Assembly (NCBI GenBank): GCA_031282935.1
Contig: JAITCS010000051.1
Location: forward strand, 1-13,505
DNA: 13,505 bases
Direction of reading: 5' to 3'
Source: Cellulomonadaceae bacterium
GTDB taxonomy: Bacteria > Actinomycetota > Actinomycetes > Actinomycetales > Cellulomonadaceae
The notes under the pieces are model-generated. The model was given only the letters and a program-made list of their open reading frames with translations, was not told where the DNA came from and searched no databases. The stretch's first letter is position 1, and every line of letters begins with the position of its first letter. The position numbers were made by a program, and so were the translations under genes. Positions 7,262 through 13,091 of this stretch are shown here, piece by piece.

Positions 7262-8477
7262 GAACGTCGCCGATACCCTGCTCGAGATGATACCGCGCTT
7301 ACCGAAAGTGCTGTTGCACGACCACTTGGACGGCGGCCTTCGCCCCGAAACCGTGATCACCCTGGCAGCCGCTGTCGGGCACAAACTGCCCACCACCGAC
7401 CCGAGCGCCCTCGCCGACTGGTTCCATGTGGGTGGCGGGATCACGCAAAGCTCCCTGGAACAGTATTTGGAGGCTTTCGCGCACACTGTCGCCGTAATGC
7501 AGACCGCAGACGCTTTGCGCCAAGTGGCGCGTGAGGCGGTGCTCGACCTGGCCGCCGACAACGTGATTTACACTGAGCAGCGGTGGGCGCCCGAGCAGCA
7601 CCAAGCCGGGGGCCTGAGCCTAGATGACGCGGTTGTGGCAGTGCAGCAAGGCTTGGCGGAGGGCATGAAAGCAGCCGCGCAAAGTGGCCACTTTATTATG
7701 GCCAGGCAGATATTATGCGCCATGCGGCAAAATGACCGCTGGGACGAAATCGCGGACTTGACGGCAAGACACCTAAACCCTGACCAGCCCGGTGGTGTGG
7801 TGGGGTTCGACCTGGCTGGCCCGGAGGCCGGGTTCCCCGCGAGTTTGCGCCCGGAGGTTTTTCGTCGCCTCGCCGAGCAGCATGTTCCCGTCACGATTCA
7901 TGCCGGGGAGGGGGATGGGGTCGCCTCTATCTCCAGCGCCATCCAGGTGGGACGGGCGGTGCGGCTGGGCCACGGGGTGCGCATCACTGACGACATTGGC
8001 GGTTTTTGCGAAACGTCTGGTTTTTCGCTCGGCGAATTGCAGGGTTTTTCGTGCAACGAATCGCCGGGTTTATCGCCCAGCGAAGCGCCGGGTTTGTCGC
8101 CCAAAATAACGCTCGGCCCGACGGCAAACTGGGTTCGGGATCGCCCCATCCCGCTAGAGGTCGCCCCGTCGTCGAACCTGCAAACAGGCGCGGCCAGCGC
8201 CACGAACTACCGCAACCACCCGATAACCCGCCTCAAAAACGCGGGCTTTACCGTCACGGTCAATACGGACAACCGGCTCATGTCCCGAACCAGCATGTCC
8301 GGCGAAATGCAGCACCTGGTCACTGATGCTGGTTGGGATTTGCCCAGTTTGCAAGAGGTTACGCTCAATGCGGCCCGCGCCGCTTTCATTCACGCCCCAC
8401 TGCGGAATAAGCTAATCGCGAAAAAAATCTTGCCCGACTACCGTAAGGCGGCACAGGTTTTGGGTCGAGCGAGCTAG
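7260..8477 (+). CDS. add: Adenosine deaminase with an in-frame repeat insertion
   Basis: This enzyme hydrolyses adenosine and deoxyadenosine to inosine and deoxyinosine for purine salvage, in the cytoplasm, with one zinc. Zinc and active-site motifs are all present: His20 and His22 in LLHDHLDGG, His214 and Glu217 in TIHAGEGDG, His238 in LGHGVRI, and Asp337 in NTDNRLMS. The family core LEVAPSSNLQTGA is kept, with Ala where Cys is common. At 405 residues it is longer than the 340-370 usual for bacterial enzymes. The surplus is residues 247-281, between LGHGVRITDDI and LGPTANWVRDR, built of 8-residue repeats GFSLGELQ, GFSCNESP, GLSPSEAP, GLSPK. Because every catalytic motif survives and the frame is open, the enzyme is probably active. 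The start at 7260 gives an N-terminus of normal length; an ATG at 7287 is a possible alternative. Confidence 0.95.
   Translation: MNVADTLLEMIPRLPKVLLHDHLDGGLRPETVITLAAAVGHKLPTTDPSALADWFHVGGGITQSSLEQYLEAFAHTVAVMQTADALRQVAREAVLDLAADNVIYTEQRWAPEQHQAGGLSLDDAVVAVQQGLAEGMKAAAQSGHFIMARQILCAMRQNDRWDEIADLTARHLNPDQPGGVVGFDLAGPEAGFPASLRPEVFRRLAEQHVPVTIHAGEGDGVASISSAIQVGRAVRLGHGVRITDDIGGFCETSGFSLGELQGFSCNESPGLSPSEAPGLSPKITLGPTANWVRDRPIPLEVAPSSNLQTGAASATNYRNHPITRLKNAGFTVTVNTDNRLMSRTSMSGEMQHLVTDAGWDLPSLQEVTLNAARAAFIHAPLRNKLIAKKILPDYRKAAQVLGRAS
8019..8104 (+). repeat. 24-bp tandem repeat inside add (3.6 units)
   Basis: Units begin at 8019, 8043, 8067 and 8091 (the last is partial). Each begins GGTTT, is in frame, and encodes G-[FL]-S-x-x-E-x-[PQ]. 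A shortened, degenerate unit (GGTTTTTGCGAAACGTCT, 8001-8018) precedes them. Units differ at several bases, so the array is not fresh. It lies in a surface loop position of the adenosine deaminase barrel. Confidence 0.88.
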
Positions 8478-8480
8478 ACT
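8475..8480 (+). promoter_or_regulatory. Putative -10 box for a leaderless dnaG mRNA
   Basis: TAGACT ends six bases before the dnaG GTG at 8487, the same geometry as before the maltodextrin hydrolase and copA. Its first three bases are the add stop codon. GC precedes the box (GCTAGACT), as at malF and copA. No Shine-Dalgarno sequence fits: GGGGA abuts the GTG. Confidence 0.55.
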
Positions 8481-8486
8481 TGGGGA

Positions 8487-10409
8487 GTGGCGGGCCTGAT
8501 TCTGCGTGAGGATGTGGACCTGGTTCGTGAGCGCGCTCAGATTGAGCAGGTTATCGGTGCGCAGGTCGCCCTTTCCAACGCTGGGATCGGCTCGTTGAAG
8601 GGATTGTGCCCTTTCCATGAAGAGAAGTCGGCTTCTTTTTATGTGCGCCCCGGAATAGGCCGATATCATTGTTTCGGTTGCGGTGAGGGCGGCGATGTTA
8701 TTAATTATCTGCAAAAAACCGCTGGCCTTAGTTTCACTGATGCGATAGAGCATTTGGCAGCCCTGACTGGTGTGCAATTACGTTATGAACAGGGCGGCGC
8801 CAACCGCGAAAGTGAGCGCAGCAATCAGAGTATGCGTCAGCGTGCCCTGGCGGCGAATCAGGCGGCGCAGCACTATTTCGAGTCGCAGTTGGTAACGGCG
8901 CAGGCGGGCCCTGGGCGGCGGTTTCTCAGTGAGCGGGCCTTCGATAGGGAGGCGGCGAAACTGTTTGGCATTGGTTTTGCGCCCCCCGGTTGGGACAATT
9001 TGACGCGACATTTGATGGGCAAAGGGTACACGGCGGCAGAATTGACGGCAGCCGGATTAGTGACGCAAGGGTCGCGCGGGGTTTATGACAGATTCCGGGG
9101 GCGCTTAACTTGGCCTATTAGAGATACAACCTCTCAAGTGATTGGGTTTGGGGCGCGGGAATTACCAGAATTTGTCGAAGGGGATAAAAAACAAGGCAAA
9201 TATCTGAATACCCCAGAAACTGTATTATATAAAAAGTCTCAAGTTTTATTCGGTTTAGATTTAGCCAAAGATGCTATTCGCACGCAAAAACAAGTCGTCG
9301 TCGTCGAAGGGTACACCGATGTCATGGCCATGTGGCTTGCCGGGATCCAAACCGCCGTGGCCACCTGCGGAACCGCCTTTAGCGCCGAACACGCGAAAGT
9401 AATTCGGCGCCTCATGGGGGATCATGTGCCGGGCAGCGGTCTGCAACTTTCCGATGGGGCCAGCCTGGGTGGAGAAATCATTTTCACTTTCGACGGTGAT
9501 GCCGCCGGGCAGAAAGCGGCAGTAAAAGCTTTCGGGCAAGACCACCAATTCTACGCCCAAACTTTTGTGGCCAATGAACAATCCGGAATGGACCCCTGCG
9601 AATTGCGCCTTGCGAAAGGGTCAGCCGCAGTTAAAGCTTTGGTGGCCAACCGGGAGCCGCTGTTCGCATTTGTGATTAGGGCAAAATTGGCGCAGTTCGA
9701 TCTTGGCTCCGTGGAAGGTCGCATCGGGGCTTTGCGGGCTGCCGCGCCAATAGTGGCCCAAATTCGAGACACCGCGTTTCAGGGCGGCTATGTGCGGGAG
9801 TTGGCAGGTTGGATCGGGCTGGATGTTGAGCAGGTGCGGCACGAGGTTTCGCGGGCGGCGCGGGCTGGGACGCGCTCAAATTCGATGGTCTCGGCGCGCG
9901 CGGACACGCGCTCGAATCCTACGGTTGCGGCGCGGGCCCCGAACGGAAATAGTAACCCGATTTTACGGCTTGAGAAAACCTTGCTCGCGGCGGTATTGCA
10001 ATATCCAGAACTGATTCCGGTGCAATTCGATCAACTTAGTGCCGACATTTTTAGTGCGCCCGCTTTCGGCGCTGTTTTCCACGCCATAAAAGCCGCCGGG
10101 GGGGTGCAGGCAGGCGCGATTCAAGGCGCCAGGGGTTGGGTGGCTACGGTGGCCGAACTCGGTGGCACTGACCTCGCGGACTTAATCGGCTCCCTGGCTG
10201 TGACCAATCTCCCCGAGGATCGCCCCGAGCAACTAGCGCAGTATTGTGTGGAACTCGTGGCCGAATTGCAGGCTCAGGTTATCGCCCAACACCTTTTGAA
10301 CGCCAAGAGCCGCCTGCAACGCACCGACCCCTCACACCCCTCCCACAGTGCAGCGCTCGCTGCCGTGGTTGAGCTTGAAGCAGCGCGGCGAACCATCACG
10401 GGCCGCTAA
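8487..10409 (+). CDS. dnaG: DNA primase
   Basis: DnaG makes the RNA primers for replication and binds the DnaB helicase at the fork. The 640-residue protein has the usual three parts. The zinc-binding domain carries Cys41, His44, Cys62 and Cys65 (CPFH and CFGC). The RNA polymerase core includes RFRGRLTWPI and the TOPRIM fold, with Glu274 in VVVEGYTDVM, Asp336 and Asp338 in FTFDGDAAG, and DPCE at 369-372. The C-terminal helicase-binding region starts near residue 490. Three oddities are visible: a Gly/Ser-rich insertion at about residues 311-329 in TOPRIM, a 12-residue tandem repeat in the linker (458-481), and an A+T-rich patch at 9181-9280 with four TTA codons. The GTG at 8487 gives the normal start MAGLI; the add stop lies nine bases upstream. 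Length is normal for actinobacterial primases. Confidence 0.97.
   Translation: MAGLILREDVDLVRERAQIEQVIGAQVALSNAGIGSLKGLCPFHEEKSASFYVRPGIGRYHCFGCGEGGDVINYLQKTAGLSFTDAIEHLAALTGVQLRYEQGGANRESERSNQSMRQRALAANQAAQHYFESQLVTAQAGPGRRFLSERAFDREAAKLFGIGFAPPGWDNLTRHLMGKGYTAAELTAAGLVTQGSRGVYDRFRGRLTWPIRDTTSQVIGFGARELPEFVEGDKKQGKYLNTPETVLYKKSQVLFGLDLAKDAIRTQKQVVVVEGYTDVMAMWLAGIQTAVATCGTAFSAEHAKVIRRLMGDHVPGSGLQLSDGASLGGEIIFTFDGDAAGQKAAVKAFGQDHQFYAQTFVANEQSGMDPCELRLAKGSAAVKALVANREPLFAFVIRAKLAQFDLGSVEGRIGALRAAAPIVAQIRDTAFQGGYVRELAGWIGLDVEQVRHEVSRAARAGTRSNSMVSARADTRSNPTVAARAPNGNSNPILRLEKTLLAAVLQYPELIPVQFDQLSADIFSAPAFGAVFHAIKAAGGVQAGAIQGARGWVATVAELGGTDLADLIGSLAVTNLPEDRPEQLAQYCVELVAELQAQVIAQHLLNAKSRLQRTDPSHPSHSAALAAVVELEAARRTITGR
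9858..9940 (+). repeat. 36-bp tandem repeat in the DnaG linker
   Basis: Two units, 9858-9893 and 9894-9929, plus the start of a third (GCGCGGGCCCCG). They encode ARAGTRSNSMVS, ARADTRSNPTVA and ARAP. The repeat lies at the joint between the primase core and the helicase-binding domain, where length change should be tolerated. Confidence 0.85.
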
Positions 10410-10438
10410 CTGGTGGTTGAGCCTGTCGAAACCACCAG
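10410..10438 (+). repeat. Hairpin repeat, short form (GGTTGA-N5-TCGAAACC)
   Basis: CTGGTGGTT (10410-10418) pairs perfectly with AACCACCAG (10430-10438); GA and TC inside add two pairs with a conserved unpaired GA on the right strand. It begins one base after the dnaG stop. With no T-run it is not a standard terminator, but it could protect the dnaG mRNA 3' end. Confidence 0.85.
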
Positions 10439-10461
10439 CCGCAAACAAAACGCCGCACTCC

Positions 10462-10507
10462 GGTGGTTGACGCGCAGTGACTCGCGCGCCCGCCTGTCGA
10501 AACCACC
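10462..10507 (+). repeat. Hairpin repeat, long form, copy 1
   Basis: This has the same outer arms as the short form, GGTGGTTGA and CCTGTCGAAACCACC, with a 22-base insert between them (10471-10492) replacing a single G. The insert itself can fold (CGCGC with GCGCG). The second copy begins 59 bases further on. No ORF is apparent here. Confidence 0.88.
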
Positions 10508-10520
10508 TCCATCGTGATGC

Positions 10521-10566
10521 GATGGTTGACGCGCAGTGACTCGCGCGCCCGCCTGTCGAAACCATC
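10521..10566 (+). repeat. Hairpin repeat, long form, copy 2
   Basis: Identical to copy 1 over 44 of 46 bases. The two differences are G to A at position 2 and C to T at position 45, which face each other in the stem, so a G-C pair has become an A-T pair. Thirteen unrelated bases separate the copies. Confidence 0.88.
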
Positions 10567-10608
10567 AGCACTTAGCGCCGCACAGCGTTTCTCAAATCCG
10601 CGTTCGGC

Positions 10609-10614
10609 TAGAAT
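10609..10614 (+). promoter_or_regulatory. Putative -10 box for a leaderless copA mRNA
   Basis: TAGAAT, preceded by GC (GCTAGAAT), ends six bases before the GTG at 10621. There is no Shine-Dalgarno sequence. No clear -35 element or recognisable copper-regulator operator is visible upstream, where the hairpin repeats lie. Confidence 0.55.
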
Positions 10615-10620
10615 TGTGGG

Positions 10621-13074
10621 GTGCCTACCACTTTGAGTGCCGACCCGCGCAGCGATATCCAAACTGAAAACGGAATAATTGACGCTTTCCGTGAAATTGA
10701 TTTGCGAATATCAGGAATGACCTGCGCCTCCTGTGTCGGCCGGGTGGAACGCAGTCTGAATAAACTTGAGGGCGTCACCGCCACGGTTAATCTTCCGCTC
10801 GAAAGTGCCCATGTTATTGCACCAATCGGCCTAACTAATGAAGATGTTATTGCCGCAGTGGAAAAGACTGGTTATGGCGCGAGCCTAGTCACCCCCAATT
10901 ACTTAGGCGCAAATCAAAAGCAAGACAACTTGGCAAATGAACTTGTCACTAATGAGTCCGATACCGTTGAGGATAGCGATTCCGGGCACCATCGCGGCTA
11001 TGCCCACGATGTTGACCTCGCCGGGCGGGCGCTAAAGAACAGACTAATTGTGGCAGCAATTTTGGCTTTGCCGGTATTAGTGATTTCGATGGTTATGCCC
11101 TTGCATTTCCCCGGTTGGGAATGGGTGGTAGCAGCCCTTTCTTTGCCGGTGGCCACTTGGGCGGCGTGGCCGTTCCATCGGGCCGCTTTCAAGGCGGCTC
11201 GGCACGGCACTTCGACCATGGACACCCTGGTTTCGCTGGGTGTTATCGCGGCGATGGCGTGGTCGTTCGTGTACCTGATCAGGGGCGGCACTCACTCCCT
11301 GATGGAGCACACCGAAATGGGCATGTGGGTTATGCCCAACATATACTTCGAGGTCGCAGCCGTGGTGGTGGCTTTTTTGCTGGCCGGCCGGTTCGCGGAG
11401 CACCGGGCGCGGCGTAAGGCCGGGGATGCGTTGCGAGCTCTGCTCGACCTCGGCGCGAAGCACGCAGACCAAGTGGTGGTGGACAGCGACGGGGAGCCGG
11501 TTCGGAACGCGGACGGTGGTTGGGCGGTGCGGCGGGTTCCCGTGGAGAGCTTAGTGGTAGGGGATGTTTTCGCCACCACGCCCGGTGCCATTATCGCCAC
11601 CGACGGCGTGGTTATCCACGGCAATTCCGCGATAGACGCCTCTTTGGTTACCGGTGAATCAGTTCCGGTTGAGGTCACCAGCGGCAGTTCGGTTATCGGC
11701 GGCACGATTAATACCGATGGATACTTGTTAGTGCGAGCTACCGCCGTGGGGGCAGAAACGGCTCTAGCGCGAATTAGTGCATTAGTGGCGGCAGCGCAAA
11801 CCGGGAAAGCACCCATTGCGCGGTTGGGAGACAGGATATCGGCGATATTCGTGCCCATTGTTTTGGGGATATCTTTACTCACTTTTCTTGCCTGGCTGAT
11901 ATTTACCGGCGACGTGAACCATGCGTTTATGACGGCGGTTTCAGTGCTTATCATTGCTTGCCCTTGCGCGTTAGGATTGGCCACGCCCACCGCAATTCTG
12001 GTGGGAACCGGGCGGGGTGCCCAATTAGGGGTGCTGATTAAGGGCCCCGAAATTCTGGAACTAACGCGGTCGGTTGATACTATTGTGCTTGATAAGACTG
12101 GCACAGTCACCATGGGCAAACTCGCCGTGGAGAGTGTGGCAGCCCCTGGCAGTGCTCCCGAGGAGGCTGATTTGGCGCTGGTTTATGCTGGCGCTGTTGA
12201 GGCTTTCAGCGAGCACCCGGTGGCTCAGGCGATTGTGGTGGCCGCTCGGGCTATCCAAGCGCAGGCTAGTGCCGCCCAAGGAAATGTTAGCGCTGCCCCA
12301 TTGGTGGTGTCGGACTTTTTTAACTCTCCGGGCGGGGGAGTCCAAGGTCGGATCAACGACTCGGTGAGTATCGCGGTTGGGCAACTAAACTGGCTCGCAA
12401 CCATCGGAACGCAAATCCCAGCTGAAATAGCACAAGCAGTTGGCGACGCCGAATCCCGAGGCGCCACCACCGTCGTCGTCGCGCTTTCGCAACCGGGAAG
12501 TGAACTGCGCACCGCCACCGCCGTTATCGGGCTGATTGACCCACCGAAAGCGTCCTCCCACGCTGCGATAACTGAACTCAAAAACCTGGGCCTCAAACCC
12601 ATGCTGCTCACCGGCGACTCCCTCGGAGCTGCCCAAGCAGCCGCTGCGGCCACTGGGATCGCCGAAACCGATGTGATCGCCCGCGTGTTGCCCACAGAGA
12701 AGGCCGCCGCCGTCCTAAGGTTACAAAGTGAAGGGCGCCGCGTGGCGATGGTCGGTGACGGCGTAAATGACGCCGCCGCCTTAGCTTCCGCTGACCTCGG
12801 GCTGGCGATGGGCACCGGCACCGATGCTGCGATGGCGGCCAGCGACATCACCCTCGTGACTGGCGACTTGCAGGCGGCTGCAACTGCCATTCGACTCTCG
12901 CGCCAAACCTTGCGAATCATTAAGCAAAACCTGTTCTGGGCTTTCGCGTACAACGCCCTAGCGATTCCTTTGGCAGCGGCAGGGCTGCTCAACCCGATGA
13001 TAGCGGGCGGGGCGATGGCACTCAGTTCAGTGTTAGTGGTGAGTAATTCGCTGCGGTTGCGGCGTGCGGCCTAG
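10621..13074 (+). CDS. copA: Cu(I)-exporting P1B-type ATPase
   Basis: This 817-residue membrane pump exports cuprous ions using ATP. The N-terminal heavy-metal-associated domain has GMTCASC with Cys35 and Cys38. A His/Asp-rich linker (residues 114-133) leads to the membrane part. Hallmarks in order: actuator TGES (344-347), the metal-site CPC in IIACPCALGLATPTAI (Cys447, Cys449), phosphorylated Asp491 in DKTGT, the SEHPVAQAI nucleotide-site motif (His532-Pro533), GDGVND (712-717), then Tyr777-Asn778 and Met799/Ser802/Ser803 in the last helices. CPC with YN and MxxSS is the pattern of the P1B-1, Cu+-selective class; silver is also possible. The only N-terminal metal domain is this one. It is preceded by 211 noncoding bases and seems to be a single-gene unit. 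The next gene converges, with 17 bases between stops and no visible terminator hairpin. The GTG start fits family length. Confidence 0.96.
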   Translation: MPTTLSADPRSDIQTENGIIDAFREIDLRISGMTCASCVGRVERSLNKLEGVTATVNLPLESAHVIAPIGLTNEDVIAAVEKTGYGASLVTPNYLGANQKQDNLANELVTNESDTVEDSDSGHHRGYAHDVDLAGRALKNRLIVAAILALPVLVISMVMPLHFPGWEWVVAALSLPVATWAAWPFHRAAFKAARHGTSTMDTLVSLGVIAAMAWSFVYLIRGGTHSLMEHTEMGMWVMPNIYFEVAAVVVAFLLAGRFAEHRARRKAGDALRALLDLGAKHADQVVVDSDGEPVRNADGGWAVRRVPVESLVVGDVFATTPGAIIATDGVVIHGNSAIDASLVTGESVPVEVTSGSSVIGGTINTDGYLLVRATAVGAETALARISALVAAAQTGKAPIARLGDRISAIFVPIVLGISLLTFLAWLIFTGDVNHAFMTAVSVLIIACPCALGLATPTAILVGTGRGAQLGVLIKGPEILELTRSVDTIVLDKTGTVTMGKLAVESVAAPGSAPEEADLALVYAGAVEAFSEHPVAQAIVVAARAIQAQASAAQGNVSAAPLVVSDFFNSPGGGVQGRINDSVSIAVGQLNWLATIGTQIPAEIAQAVGDAESRGATTVVVALSQPGSELRTATAVIGLIDPPKASSHAAITELKNLGLKPMLLTGDSLGAAQAAAAATGIAETDVIARVLPTEKAAAVLRLQSEGRRVAMVGDGVNDAAALASADLGLAMGTGTDAAMAASDITLVTGDLQAAATAIRLSRQTLRIIKQNLFWAFAYNALAIPLAAAGLLNPMIAGGAMALSSVLVVSNSLRLRRAA

Positions 13075-13091
13075 AATTGTTGCCTGTTCAT

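Noticed and set aside
8019..8104. Sequencing or assembly artefact in add
   Set aside because: Units differ from one another at several bases and keep the frame, which argues against a simple duplication error, though read data would settle it.
8421..8427. Seven-A run in add as a programmed frameshift site
   Set aside because: The frame stays open to a natural C-terminus only 17 codons later; no downstream structure or alternative product of interest.
10410..10438. Intrinsic terminator of dnaG
   Set aside because: Good stem but no T-run follows; better treated as one copy of the repeat family.
10410..10566. CRISPR array
   Set aside because: Only three units, of two lengths, each a self-contained hairpin with 13- and 23-base gaps of unequal size; no cas genes.
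13075..13091. Bidirectional terminator between copA and the serine hydrolase
   Set aside because: Only 17 bases with no inverted repeat or T-run.
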